Origin: Nitrobacter sp. NHB1 | Lineage (GTDB): Bacteria > Pseudomonadota > Alphaproteobacteria > Rhizobiales > Xanthobacteraceae | Assembly: GCF_036964665.1 (NCBI RefSeq) | Contig: NZ_JBAMDA010000001.1 | Span: forward strand, 186,001 to 250,000 | Reading direction: 5' to 3' | DNA length: 64,000 nt | Shown: piece after piece, positions 26,973 through 36,008 of the stretch | Layout of the letters: every line of letters starts with the position of its first letter | Position numbering within the stretch: the stretch's first letter is position 1 | Made by a program: the position numbers and the translations under genes | Notes under the pieces: generated by a model | Told to the model about the DNA's origin: nothing | Databases searched by the model: none | What the model saw: the letters and a program-made list of their open reading frames with translations, nothing else

Positions 26973-27164
26973 CTACTCTCGGCTGCGCGATCGCTCCACC
27001 GGTTTTGTCAGGCCAAGCTGGCTGATCCGCTCGCGGGTGAGTTGATCCCGCGCGCCTTCTTCGATCAGCAAGCCAATGAACGCCAGCCGCTTCGATTCGT
27101 CCGTGGCCTCGGCTAGCAGGTTCCGATAGCGCTTGTAGTCGTATGCCTTGTCCGGCTTATCCAT
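26973..27164 (-). CDS. small conserved protein of unknown function
   Basis: A 63-residue hydrophilic, probably helical protein (YDYKRYRNLLAEATDESKRL, then AFIGLLIEEGARDQL). It lacks a signal peptide or membrane segment. The pattern resembles short hypothetical proteins I recall from Bradyrhizobium relatives. It is on the strand of the HIT gene but about 160 bases upstream of it. Function unknown. Confidence 0.55.
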   Translation of the reverse strand: MDKPDKAYDYKRYRNLLAEATDESKRLAFIGLLIEEGARDQLTRERISQLGLTKPVERSRSRE

Positions 27165-27299
27165 GGATGCGTCTCGCAGATTCTTCCTGTCGTTGCGCCA
27201 ATCCTACGCGTGTCTTTGTAATCGCGCCACGCGCTGTGCACAGATTCGGTCGGTCAGCGCCGTCAAACGCGGACGCGGTTCCCGCGAGCACCAAAGTAG

Positions 27300-27566
27300 T
27301 CAATTGCAGGGATGCGGGCGGCCGTCCTGTCCGCGATAGGAGGCGGCGCTCTGCTTGCAGCGCACGCGGTCCGGTCCGTCGTAATAGGCGAAGGGTTGAT
27401 CCGGCGTGACGGCGGGTCCGTAATTGTGGAGATAGATATCGGTCTCGGACGAATGATGTTGGTGGTATTTGTGGTGGTGTTTGTGGTGATGAGACCGCGC
27501 CAGCGCGGGCACTGAGACGGCCATCGAAACCACCGCGGCCGCTGCCAGAATCCTCAAAGTCATCAT
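27300..27566 (-). CDS. small secreted histidine-rich protein
   Basis: An 88-residue protein with a signal peptide (ILAAAAVVSMAVSVPALA), then a histidine-dense stretch (HHHKHHHKYHQHH) directly after the predicted cleavage site. A short C-terminal part has two cysteines (VRCKQSA and PHPCN). The histidine run suggests periplasmic metal binding (inference). Two adjacent ATG codons are possible starts. Confidence 0.65.
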   Translation of the reverse strand: MMTLRILAAAAVVSMAVSVPALARSHHHKHHHKYHQHHSSETDIYLHNYGPAVTPDQPFAYYDGPDRVRCKQSAASYRGQDGRPHPCN

Positions 27567-27928
27567 CGGGCCGATCTCCTGTGGTGCGGATGGGCATGGC
27601 GGGTGCCCTAGCGTGTGGATTAAACCGGAATTTGTTGCGGGTCGGTTCCATGTTCGGGCCGGCCCCAGCCGCTGTCAATGGCCGTTGTCAGTCTCCGCTC
27701 GCCGGCTGGGTGCTTGAGGAACGCAGGCCCCCCTCCGATGGACGTCACGAATGGCACGCGGGCCGCAACAAGGCGGTCGAATTTGACGCTCCCCCGCGGT
27801 CGTCGGCAAAAGGGGTATTGGCCCGTATTCCCGAGCATTGACGGGCGCGTGCGGGCGCGGGACAACCCTGCCAGATCATGATATTCGACCCTGAACCCCC
27901 ATTAAGAATTTCCCCGAAAGGATCCAGG
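27567..27928. other. intergenic region between divergent small-protein and sgaA genes
   Basis: These 362 bases hold no frame with coding character that I can support. They must contain the promoters of both divergent genes. The sgaA ribosome-binding site is GAAAGGA at 27916-27922. Confidence 0.5.
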
Positions 27929-29143
27929 ATGACGCTGCACACAGGACGGCATTTTCTCCAGATTCCAGGCCCCACCACTGTGCCTGACCGCGTGCTGCGG
28001 GCCATCGATATGCCCGTCCTGGATCATCGCGGTCCTGAATTCGCGGTGCTTGGCTTTGAGGTGCTTGCCGGTATCCAGCGAATTTTCCGCACCAAGCAGC
28101 CGGTCATCATCTATCCGTCGTCGGGCACCGGCGCCTGGGAAGCCGCGATCGTCAACACGCTGTCGCCGGGCGACAAGGTGCTGATGGCGGAGACCGGTCA
28201 GTTCGCCACGCTGTGGCTCGGGATGGCCGAGAAGTTCCGGCTGGACGTCGATGTGCTGCCGACCGACTGGCGCCGTGGCGCACCGCTGGACCAGATCCAG
28301 GAGCGGCTGAAGGCCGATCGGGAGCACAAGATCAAGGCCGTCATGATCGTGCACAACGAAACCTCGACGAGCTGCGTCACCTATCCGCTCGAGGTCCGCA
28401 AAATCCTCGACCGTGCCAAACATCCGGCGCTGCTGATGGTCGACACCATCTCCGGCCTCGGCTCGCTCGAATACGAGCATGACGCCTGGGGGATCGACGT
28501 GTCGATCGCGGGTTCCCAGAAAGGCATGATGCTGCCGCCGGGCCTCGGCTTCAATGCGCTGTCGGAAAAGGCGCTGGCTGCCTCGAAGGCCAACACCTCG
28601 ACGCGGTCCTACTGGGACTGGCACGGCATGATTGCCAACAACAAGCAGGGCTCGTTTCCCTTCACGCCCGCCACCAATCTCCTTTATGGCTTGAAGGTTG
28701 CGGTCGCGATGATGGAGGAGGAGGGTCTGGAGAACGTATGGGCCCGCCACAAGCGTCACGGCGCTGCAACACGGGCCGCCGTGAAGACATGGGGACTGGA
28801 TCTCGTCTGTCAGGATCCTCATGCCTATTCGCCGGCGCTGACCGCCGTCATGGTGCCTGAGGGTCATGCGGATGCATTCCGCACAGTGGTACTGGAGAAT
28901 TTCGACATGTCGCTGGGCGCTGGGCTCGGCCAGCTCAAGGGCAGGGCCTTCCGCATCGGCCATCTCGGCCATCTCAACGACCTGTCGCTGATGGGAGCGC
29001 TGGCCGGCATCGAGATGAGCCTCGACCTTTTCAAGGTGCCGCATCGCTCGGGCGGCGTCATGGCTGCAATGGAGGTTCTCAAGGAACGCCCCGTGATCAT
29101 ATTGCCGAAGTCGCTGTTGCGTGGTCCAAGTGTTCGCGCGTGA
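27929..29143 (+). CDS. sgaA: serine-glyoxylate aminotransferase
   Basis: A 404-residue class V PLP aminotransferase that interconverts L-serine plus glyoxylate with hydroxypyruvate plus glycine, a step of the serine/glyoxylate cycle or photorespiratory-type metabolism. It starts with the family pattern FLQIPGPTTVPDRVLRAID and contains SSGTGAWEAAIVNTLSPGD, HNETSTSCVTYPLE and the PLP lysine in AGSQKGMMLPPG (about residue 198). GAAAGGA precedes the ATG. It is close to alanine-glyoxylate aminotransferases, so substrate choice needs assay. Confidence 0.88.
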   Translation: MTLHTGRHFLQIPGPTTVPDRVLRAIDMPVLDHRGPEFAVLGFEVLAGIQRIFRTKQPVIIYPSSGTGAWEAAIVNTLSPGDKVLMAETGQFATLWLGMAEKFRLDVDVLPTDWRRGAPLDQIQERLKADREHKIKAVMIVHNETSTSCVTYPLEVRKILDRAKHPALLMVDTISGLGSLEYEHDAWGIDVSIAGSQKGMMLPPGLGFNALSEKALAASKANTSTRSYWDWHGMIANNKQGSFPFTPATNLLYGLKVAVAMMEEEGLENVWARHKRHGAATRAAVKTWGLDLVCQDPHAYSPALTAVMVPEGHADAFRTVVLENFDMSLGAGLGQLKGRAFRIGHLGHLNDLSLMGALAGIEMSLDLFKVPHRSGGVMAAMEVLKERPVIILPKSLLRGPSVRA

Positions 29144-29385
29144 GAATAGTGGTAGCCGCGGCAGTCGGTTCAACGCGAGCCGCAACTGCTTCAGACTTTA
29201 TGGCAAAGATTCGCATGACAGGAGCGGGAGGCAACATTAGTTATCATAAGAACCAGCCTTGGCTGATGTGTCTGTTGCGATCGTCTGTCACAATTTGGCT
29301 CGATCGGTGGTGCTATTCTGGCAGCGATGACTGCCTTTTCTCGATTGCGATCTCCTCCGAGCCAAAGCTTGTTAACCCCGCATAC
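29144..29385. other. gene-free stretch after sgaA
   Basis: No coding frame, RNA gene or clear terminator was seen. It is probably further remains of the rearrangement that broke the CoA-transferase gene. Confidence 0.4.
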
Positions 29386-29924
29386 GGTCAATATTCTCGT
29401 GACCGACCTAACCGCCGGCTATTCTGCGCCACCGTCATCCTGACCGCGCTTGCCGACCGGCATCGGTGCCCGGGATCGCCAGTGATCGACATCAGTAGCC
29501 CATGCCTTGCGCCATGTGAAGCTGTGCCGCTCTGCGGTGGGGTCCTCCTGGCTGAAGCTTGAGATGCTGCCGTGACGGGTTAATCTTGCTCTGGCTGTCG
29601 TCATCGGTGCTGAGGCGCGTTTTCACATCGGGGCGGAAGTTTTCGATTATGACGTCTGCCTTTTCGGCCAGCCGCTCGAACGCCGCGACGCCTTTTCTTC
29701 AAGTCGGCGTCGTCGCCGGCTCGTTGCGTGCCGGTTCTGGAAATCCGGGTCGTGGCGCGGCGCCGAGCTGCTCGCTGCCGGCGGCTTCGTTCGGACCCCT
29801 CGACCTTGATGATGTTGGTGCCCAAATTGGCCACTTGCCTCACCGTCGTCCGTGCCGAACCGGCACTGGTGAGGTCGAGGACGGTAAAGCGAGAGAGGGA
29901 CTGGGAGGCGCGGGAAACGGGCAT
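29386..29924 (-). pseudogene. decayed CaiB/BaiF-type CoA-transferase gene, partly inverted
   Basis: Read on the minus strand from 29924, several frames spell parts of a family III CoA-transferase N-terminal domain: SRFTVLDLTSAGSARTTVRQ and ANLGTNIIKVEGSE, then GVAAFERLAEKADVIIENFR with PDVKTRL, then GSISSFSQEDP and a MAQGMG-like stretch with stops between. The next expected piece (VADLTAGLF) appears on the opposite strand at about 29390-29432 as VTDLTAGYSA. At least three frameshifts plus an inversion and 3' loss make this a dead gene. Confidence 0.65.
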
Positions 29925-30025
29925 TCAGGCAGCTTCGGTCGCGTGCTTTTGTCTGCCGGCAGCAGCTGGATTCGCTTCATTCCGCAAATCAAAGGACCGG
30001 CCGAGTCACGCCAACTCCGCAATAC

Positions 30026-31273
30026 CTATGCGGCCGTCACGGCAACCGGCGGCGGTTTGCGAGCCTTCGAAATCATGCCGCCAGCAATGCCGACACCAAG
30101 CACGTAAATCCAGCCCTCGACGTAGTCGGAGAGGTGCGAATTGAACAGGGAGTCGAAGACGTTCTGGCTGACAACGATGATGCCAAGCCAAGATATCCAG
30201 CGCATTTCCGGGAACATCAGAAAATGAACGATCCACATCGCCCACAACAAGATGATTCCGATCACACCCCACTCGATCGCGAAATAGAGCGTCTGGTTGT
30301 GGGGATTGGCGACGATCTGATCGTCGATTACGGTTTTTCCGATTGCCTCGTGCTCGAAAAGGCCCCGTATCGAGCCCGTGCCGTGACCGGCGAGCGGAGC
30401 GCTGCGGATGAACTTGAGGGCTTTGGACCAGTATCCAAGTCGAAGGCCGACGGACGTCGTCTCGCTGTTGTTCGACGTGTATTGCTGCTGAATGCTGTCG
30501 ATCCGCTCCCGCAGGTTGGGTGCAAGGAACCAGGTAAGCACCGCGACAACGGCGATCGCGAGATACAGAACCAGCACGCGGCGCCATGCCACGTATCGCA
30601 GGGTCGATATCAGCAGAAGGATGGGAAGCGAGACAAGGGCCGTGCGGGATGACGCAACAACGGCCATGTTGAGGAAGAACCCGATGCTGAGCAGGGCGAA
30701 TCCGACTGCTGCATAGGGGCGCTGCCTTTGCCACATCACGATCGCCAGCGCAGCTGCGCCGAAAATACAAAGTACGAATTCTACGCCCTGGGTGATCCAG
30801 TTCTTGACGGGGACGCCGGGAATCTTGTCCGCAGTCATGATGACGCGCGGCTCGAACCAACTGAGCCACGACAGCGCAAGCAGAACGCTGCATGACGCGA
30901 GGAACGCGAGAAAGACTTTCAGTCCTCTCTCCGACCGCTCGAACTGATACATGAGTAGAGGGATTGCCAGCAGCTTGACCATCGATCCGGCGGCATGAAC
31001 CCGGGCTCCCCATGCGGCATCGGTCCAAAGCATCCCGACCGCCGCGAGGCAGACCAGTGCGATGGGCAGCCAGCTTGCCGGGCGGCGAAGCTGGGCCTTG
31101 ATCTGCTGCACGTCGATCACGGTTACAATCGTGATCAGCCAAAGCACGGTAAACACGCCGAAGATCGTGGTGGACCACGGCAGCGAGATCGCCATCAGGA
31201 CGGCAAGGTGATCGGCTATCCGGGATCGGCGTGGAACGCTGGTCCAATCAGCCGTGAGTTGGTTCGGGCGCAT
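30026..31273 (-). CDS. O-antigen ligase-like membrane protein (WaaL/Wzy_C type)
   Basis: A 415-residue polytopic inner-membrane protein with about 10-12 hydrophobic segments. The large periplasmic loop sits between the helices around residues 260-330 and holds RIDSIQQQYTSNNSETTSVG, RLGYWSKALKFIRSAPLAGHG and VANPHNQTLYFAIEWG. The arginine-rich start and the HGTGSIRG and PHN motifs are typical of O-antigen ligases, which join undecaprenyl-linked O-polysaccharide to lipid A-core. A Wzy polymerase is an alternative. It opens the surface-polysaccharide locus and diverges from the adenylating enzyme. Confidence 0.82.
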   Translation of the reverse strand: MRPNQLTADWTSVPRRSRIADHLAVLMAISLPWSTTIFGVFTVLWLITIVTVIDVQQIKAQLRRPASWLPIALVCLAAVGMLWTDAAWGARVHAAGSMVKLLAIPLLMYQFERSERGLKVFLAFLASCSVLLALSWLSWFEPRVIMTADKIPGVPVKNWITQGVEFVLCIFGAAALAIVMWQRQRPYAAVGFALLSIGFFLNMAVVASSRTALVSLPILLLISTLRYVAWRRVLVLYLAIAVVAVLTWFLAPNLRERIDSIQQQYTSNNSETTSVGLRLGYWSKALKFIRSAPLAGHGTGSIRGLFEHEAIGKTVIDDQIVANPHNQTLYFAIEWGVIGIILLWAMWIVHFLMFPEMRWISWLGIIVVSQNVFDSLFNSHLSDYVEGWIYVLGVGIAGGMISKARKPPPVAVTAA

Positions 31274-31461
31274 TAAATGCTCGCTGCAAAATCTAGGGTG
31301 CCTTACTCGATCCGGATCGGACTATGACATACGTCGAGCCGTTGGAATAAGCTGCGTAAAAAGTACAAGCAAGGTTGTGAGCCAGCCGACTTGGAGGCGC
31401 TCCTACGAGGGAATGGACGGGCAGCGATTATTGATATTTGGCACTAACAAAGCTAACAAAT

Positions 31462-31476
31462 CGCCTTGAAAAGGCG
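31462..31476 (+). other. small hairpin in the leader of the adenylating-enzyme gene
   Basis: CGCCTT and AAGGCG pair around GAA. The hairpin contains the first possible in-frame TTG (31466), which argues against that start. Confidence 0.35.
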
Positions 31477-31501
31477 GCTTGTCCGCGCACGGATTGAAAT
31501 T

Positions 31502-33085
31502 ATTTTGACCCCTCTCGCAGCATCATTTGTGCACTCGGCCGCTCAATTCAGAGACAGGACAGCCCTTTGGGTTGCCGGTCAGGATTATACCTACGGCGAC
31601 TTGCACCATTTTGCATCATGTCTGGCTGGCGGACTTCCGGCCCCCTCGACGGATGGCGTTGAAACGTGCGCAATCTTTGCTCACCGCAGTCTTGTTGCCT
31701 ATGCGGCCATCGCCGCGTGTCATCTGGCGCGATATGCCTATGTCGCGCTGACACCCGCGCAGCCCATCGGCCGGTCGCGGTCGATCGTCGCGCAGTCTCA
31801 GCCGGCAGCGATCATTGTCGATGCGAAATGTCTGAAAAACCTGCCGCAGCTTTTACAGGGAATAACACGATCAGTAGTCATCCTGCTTCCTGATCAGGAT
31901 TCAACTCCGAATTGGGCAGTCGATTTTCCGCAACACCTGTTTCTGAACAAGGGGCAGTTGATATCTCCAACGAAGCCGTTGCAGGGCAGCGGGCGCGATC
32001 TGGCGTATGTCATGTATACCTCCGGCTCAACCGGCGAACCGAAGGGAGTGATGGTTTCCCATGGGAACGTTGCGGCCTATGTACGCAACGTCGTTGATTA
32101 CTATTCCTATACCGAGGCGGATCGATTCATTCATCTGCCTGAATTGAACTTCGATCTCTCGGTGCACGATCTGTTTTCGGCGTGGGCCGTGGGGGGCAGC
32201 TTGTATTGCATTCCGCAGGATGAAGTCCTGATACCGGATGGTTTTGTGAAGCGGCACCGGCTGACCGCCTGGACCTCCGTTCCTTCCGCTGTCGCGATCC
32301 TCAAGAAGTTTAATAAGCTGCATTCCGATGCCTTCGAGAGCCTCAGGTTCAGCATGTTTTGCGGTGAGCCATTCCCGGGCGCATTGGCTGCGGACTGGAT
32401 GGCTGCGGCCCCGAACTCGCGCGTTGATAATTTTTACGGCCCCACGGAAACAACCGTTGCGGTTACGGCCTATCCATGCGCGCGGGGGACCGACTTCTCG
32501 GTCTTGCCCCTGGGTGAGCCGTTTGCGGGACAGGAGGTCGTTATTTGCGATGCCGACCTCAATCCCGTAAAGGATGGCGACATTGGTGAGCTGTTGCTGG
32601 GCGGCACGCAGGTATCGGCCGGATACTGGAATCGGCCCGATCTGACCAGGGCTCAGTTTGTCGAGAGGCGTTTCCCCGGCCTGTCGAGCAGCCGCTGGTA
32701 TCGGACCGAAGATCTCGTCTGCAATGAAGCGGGCGGCGGTCTGATTTACAAGGGGCGAGCGACACGACAGATCAAAATCCATGGATACCGTGTTGAGCTC
32801 GGAGAAATTGAGGCCACGCTGAGGAAATTCAGCGGAAAGGAATTTGTCGCTGTTGTTCCTGTTCACGGCGGTGCGAACGAGGTCCTTTATTTGTCCGCCT
32901 TTGTCGAGCGGCTTACTTCTGAGGAGGAACAGCTCGTGAAGGCTGAAAGCGCGAAGGTGCTGCCGAACTATATGATGCCGCGGTATATCTTCAGCATTGA
33001 TGAGATGCCGCTCAATCCAAACGGAAAAATCGATTATGCCGAACTCGGACGGATCAATGAACGACGCATCAAAATCGGAAGCTGA
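31502..33085 (+). CDS. DltA/NRPS-type amino-acid-adenylating enzyme
   Basis: About 527 residues of a stand-alone adenylation domain. The P-loop-like YTSGSTGEPKGVMVSHGN, the FDLSVHDLFSAWAVGGSL segment (its Asp is the residue that holds the amino group in amino-acid-activating enzymes), NFYGPTETT, YRTEDLV, the hinge RQIKIHGYRVELGEIE and the C-terminal catalytic-lysine motif LNPNGKIDY are present. It should form an aminoacyl-AMP and load the carrier protein encoded next. The start is uncertain: TTG 31502 fits the family N-terminus, TTG 31466 is possible, and neither has a good ribosome-binding site. The substrate may be D-alanine, glycine or similar. Confidence 0.85.
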   Translation: MLTPLAASFVHSAAQFRDRTALWVAGQDYTYGDLHHFASCLAGGLPAPSTDGVETCAIFAHRSLVAYAAIAACHLARYAYVALTPAQPIGRSRSIVAQSQPAAIIVDAKCLKNLPQLLQGITRSVVILLPDQDSTPNWAVDFPQHLFLNKGQLISPTKPLQGSGRDLAYVMYTSGSTGEPKGVMVSHGNVAAYVRNVVDYYSYTEADRFIHLPELNFDLSVHDLFSAWAVGGSLYCIPQDEVLIPDGFVKRHRLTAWTSVPSAVAILKKFNKLHSDAFESLRFSMFCGEPFPGALAADWMAAAPNSRVDNFYGPTETTVAVTAYPCARGTDFSVLPLGEPFAGQEVVICDADLNPVKDGDIGELLLGGTQVSAGYWNRPDLTRAQFVERRFPGLSSSRWYRTEDLVCNEAGGGLIYKGRATRQIKIHGYRVELGEIEATLRKFSGKEFVAVVPVHGGANEVLYLSAFVERLTSEEEQLVKAESAKVLPNYMMPRYIFSIDEMPLNPNGKIDYAELGRINERRIKIGS

Positions 33086-33308
33086 CCTGACCTCCCTGAT
33101 CCTCGGCTATCTTCGGCAGGCAGCTCCGGAGCAGGCTGCCAGCCTCACGGCCGACGCGAAGATTCTGGAAGTGATCGATTCATTCTCTTTCGTCGAGATG
33201 TTCGGATTCCTCGAGGCGGAAACCAAAGCAGCGATCGATCTCTCGACGGCTGAACCGAAGGACCTTGAAACGGTGCAAAGCTTTGCACGGTTTCTGAGCC
33301 GAACCTAG
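33057..33308 (+). CDS. acyl/peptidyl carrier protein
   Basis: An 83-residue carrier protein overlapping the adenylating-enzyme gene by 29 bases. The phosphopantetheine-attachment serine is Ser42 in KILEVIDSFSFVEMFGFLE (IDSF in place of the usual DSL). Length and the helical, acidic character fit a DltC-like or NRPS-type carrier. It would hold the activated acyl group as a thioester for transfer by the acyltransferase encoded two genes later. The next gene starts directly after its stop. Confidence 0.85.
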   Translation: MNDASKSEADLTSLILGYLRQAAPEQAASLTADAKILEVIDSFSFVEMFGFLEAETKAAIDLSTAEPKDLETVQSFARFLSRT

Positions 33309-34214
33309 ATGCCGACATTCCTGATCACGGGCGACGGTCATCCCGCCTATGCGGTGTTGAAAGCGGTCCATGAATTGTCGGGAGCTTCGGTATCGGCCTT
33401 CATTCCGGGATCGTCTTCGGCCGTCAAGGCGAAGGCCTATGCGGACAGCCATGGCATACGCATTCTGCCGCGCACGATACTAACGGGCAAAGAACCGCTT
33501 CCGGTTGGCTCGCGTGCCGACTGGCTGGTCAATATCAATGGCACTACGATTATTGCTTCTGACATCATCGGTTTATTTCCCGGACGAGCGATCAACATGC
33601 ATCCCGGCTTGCTTCCGCAATATGCGGGCCTGCACTGTCATCAGTGGGCGATCCGCAATGGAGAATCGGTTCAGGGTCTAACCGTCCATGTCATGGACGC
33701 GGGGGTGGATACCGGCCCCATTCTGGCGCAGCAAACCATCCCCATCCAGGCTTCCGACACGGGTCTGTCGCTGTTCATGCGCACGATGGAAACGGGAGCG
33801 CAACTGTTGATCGGTGTTATCGAGCGCATTGCCGCGAACGATGCTCCGCGGGCGATCCCTCAGGATCTGTCGCAGCGAACTTTGTATCGTCACAAGGATG
33901 CGCTCAACGGTGAAATCGATTGGAGTTGGGGCGCGCGCAGGATTTGCGACTTTGTACGTGCCGCAAACTACGAGCCGCTGGTATGCCCGACCTATACGCC
34001 GGCGGCCGTCGTGTCCGGTGTGCCTCTGGTGCTCCGCGCCTGCGACACCGCGCAAGGCCGAAACCGTGTCGCGCGTGGCGTTTTGGCAGTTGCCGAAGGC
34101 AGTCCTGTCATTGGATGTGGCGATGGCGAGGCCGTCCTTGTCAGGCGCGCAATGCGGCAGGGGCGCGTCATGACCCGTGATGATTGGCAGAATCTGGCTG
34201 GTCCCGGACAATGA
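33309..34214 (+). CDS. formyltransferase-family protein
   Basis: A 301-residue protein with the formyltransferase catalytic core: INMHPGLLPQYAGLHCHQW carries the Asn and His of the N-x-H motif, and VMDAGVDTGPILAQQ carries the catalytic Asp. A C-terminal domain of about 90 residues follows (GVPLVLRACDT ... VIGCGDGEAVLVRR), resembling the OB-type end of methionyl-tRNA and sugar formyltransferases. It would use N10-formyltetrahydrofolate to formylate an amine, either on the carrier-bound aminoacyl group or on an amino sugar. It starts one base after the carrier-protein stop and ends inside the next start (ATGA). Confidence 0.82.
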   Translation: MPTFLITGDGHPAYAVLKAVHELSGASVSAFIPGSSSAVKAKAYADSHGIRILPRTILTGKEPLPVGSRADWLVNINGTTIIASDIIGLFPGRAINMHPGLLPQYAGLHCHQWAIRNGESVQGLTVHVMDAGVDTGPILAQQTIPIQASDTGLSLFMRTMETGAQLLIGVIERIAANDAPRAIPQDLSQRTLYRHKDALNGEIDWSWGARRICDFVRAANYEPLVCPTYTPAAVVSGVPLVLRACDTAQGRNRVARGVLAVAEGSPVIGCGDGEAVLVRRAMRQGRVMTRDDWQNLAGPGQ

Positions 34215-34813
34215 TCATCCGCGCAGTGGAACAAGGCGACGTTGATGGCATAGCCCGCGTTCACGAGCGTGCATTGCCTTGGTCGATCAATGGCCGTCTG
34301 GGTTATTCACATTTGAAGATCATGTATGGCAGCCTTCTGAGCGGCGCGGATTGCCTTGGCTATGTCGCGTTTCATAAGGATAAAGTTATTGCGTTCCAGA
34401 TCAGCACGACCGACTGGGTGTCGGCGCGCAAGCGTCTTGCCAATATCGGTTGGCGAAGCAAGTTGCGCGTTGTGGGTACATGCCTGTTGCACCCCTACGA
34501 TCTGTTCGCGCTGTTCGAAGCGGTGTTTTTGATCCCCGGCGCATTCCGGCGTACGAAGGTCAAGGCTGAAATCATGGCGTGGGCGGCGGAGCCCGGTAAT
34601 CCCATTGCCGCCATAGGCGCTCAGCGATGCCTGATCGCTTCGATCGCCGAATTGGCGCGCCGCGGCGAAACCAGGTGCCTTGGCCAGATGCAAAAGCCGA
34701 ACGAGCGCCCGATGCAGATTCTCAACAAGCTGTCGCCTCGCGTTTATTCCAAGTATATTCGGAATGATGTTTTGATTTTCGACTGCGCCGAGATTGCGAA
34801 GACGGCGGTTTGA
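34211..34813 (+). CDS. GNAT-family acyltransferase
   Basis: A 200-residue protein beginning [20 protein letters not shown], the usual first strand and helix of GNAT N-acyltransferases, with [20 protein letters not shown] as the central strands. The segment after residue 80 ([20 protein letters not shown]) is less typical. Four-base overlap with the formyltransferase gene indicates co-translation. In this setting it is the best candidate to move the carrier-bound acyl group onto a sugar amine (inference). It could instead use acetyl-CoA. Confidence 0.7.
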   Translation: MIIRAVEQGDVDGIARVHERALPWSINGRLGYSHLKIMYGSLLSGADCLGYVAFHKDKVIAFQISTTDWVSARKRLANIGWRSKLRVVGTCLLHPYDLFALFEAVFLIPGAFRRTKVKAEIMAWAAEPGNPIAAIGAQRCLIASIAELARRGETRCLGQMQKPNERPMQILNKLSPRVYSKYIRNDVLIFDCAEIAKTAV

Positions 34814-34856
34814 TAACCAATTTCCGGCTTCGCGCTGTTTCCCATCTGGAGGCACT

Positions 34857-35939
34857 ATGGTTGACGGAAGTGGGTCGCGCCGGGTCGCTCTCATCACTGG
34901 CGTGACGGGGCAGGACGGCGCATATCTGGCCGAGTTTCTTCTTGGGAAGGGTTATGTCGTTCACGGCGTCAAGCGCCGGTCGTCCTCCTTCAATACGGCG
35001 CGCGTGGACCACCTCTATTCGGACCCGTTGGCGGGCGAAGTGCCGTTCCTGCTGCACTATGGGGACATGACGGATTCAACCAATCTGATCCGCCTCATGC
35101 AGCAGATTCAGCCGACCGAAATCTATAATCTTGCCGCGCAAAGCCATGTCGGCGTCAGCTTCGAGAGCCCGGAATATACCGCCAACGCCGACGCGATCGG
35201 TGTGTTGCGGATGCTGGAAGCGATCCGGATTCTCGGCATGTCGGATAAAGTGCGGTTCTATCAGGCTTCGACCTCGGAGCTATTCGGCATGGCGCAGGAG
35301 GTGCCGCAATCGGAAACCACGCCGTTCTATCCGCGTTCGCCGTATGGTGTTGCGAAGCTTTATGGTTACTGGATCACCGTCAACTACCGGGAAGCCTACG
35401 GGATATATGCGTCCAACGGCATTCTCTTCAATCATGAGAGTCCGATCCGGGGTGAAACGTTCGTCACGCGCAAAATCACGCGCGCGGTGGCGCGGATTGA
35501 AATGGGTCTGCAGGAGACGCTGTATCTCGGCAATCTCGAAGCCAAGCGCGACTGGGGACATGCCAGGGATTTTGTCGAGGGCATGTGGAAAATCCTCCAG
35601 GCGGATCAGCCGGACGACTACGTGCTGGCGACCGGGGAGTGCCGCTCGGTGCGGGAGTTCGTGGAAATTGCTTTCGCCGAGATCGAGCGCCGTATTGAGT
35701 GGCGGGGCAGGGGGGTCGACGAAACCGGTATCGATGCAAAGACCGGCGCGACCCTGATCCGGATCGATCCTGTCTATTTTCGTCCGACCGAGGTCGATCT
35801 GCTCGTTGGCGATGCGTCCAAGGCACGTGCCAAGCTGAACTGGAAACCAACAACGACCTTCACGCAGATGGTGCAGGAAATGGTTGCGAGTGATCTGAAA
35901 GCGGCCAGGCTCGAGCGTGCACATGCGCACTCGCTCTGA
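34857..35939 (+). CDS. gmd: GDP-mannose 4,6-dehydratase
   Basis: A 360-residue extended SDR enzyme that makes GDP-4-keto-6-deoxymannose, precursor of perosamine, rhamnose and fucose. Family motifs are [16 protein letters not shown] (NADP-binding), [43 protein letters not shown] (catalytic Tyr-x3-Lys), [16 protein letters not shown] and the [13 protein letters not shown] block. TGGAGG lies five bases before the ATG at 34857. It follows the acyl-modification genes on the same strand. Confidence 0.95.
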   Translation: MVDGSGSRRVALITGVTGQDGAYLAEFLLGKGYVVHGVKRRSSSFNTARVDHLYSDPLAGEVPFLLHYGDMTDSTNLIRLMQQIQPTEIYNLAAQSHVGVSFESPEYTANADAIGVLRMLEAIRILGMSDKVRFYQASTSELFGMAQEVPQSETTPFYPRSPYGVAKLYGYWITVNYREAYGIYASNGILFNHESPIRGETFVTRKITRAVARIEMGLQETLYLGNLEAKRDWGHARDFVEGMWKILQADQPDDYVLATGECRSVREFVEIAFAEIERRIEWRGRGVDETGIDAKTGATLIRIDPVYFRPTEVDLLVGDASKARAKLNWKPTTTFTQMVQEMVASDLKAARLERAHAHSL

Positions 35940-36008
35940 TGACGGTTTGTCCAACCAGCCCCGATAAAGATCGTGCCTTACGCCGGATCGAACGGCACGG
36001 GCTTCGCG

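Noticed and set aside
27902-29185. 427-codon minus-strand frame opposite sgaA
   Set aside because: It is a shadow of the aminotransferase gene, rich in His, Arg and Gln without motifs.
30006-31247. Second long minus-strand frame overlapping the O-antigen ligase gene
   Set aside because: It is Arg/His-rich and soluble; the 30026-31273 frame gives a regular polytopic membrane protein with ligase motifs.
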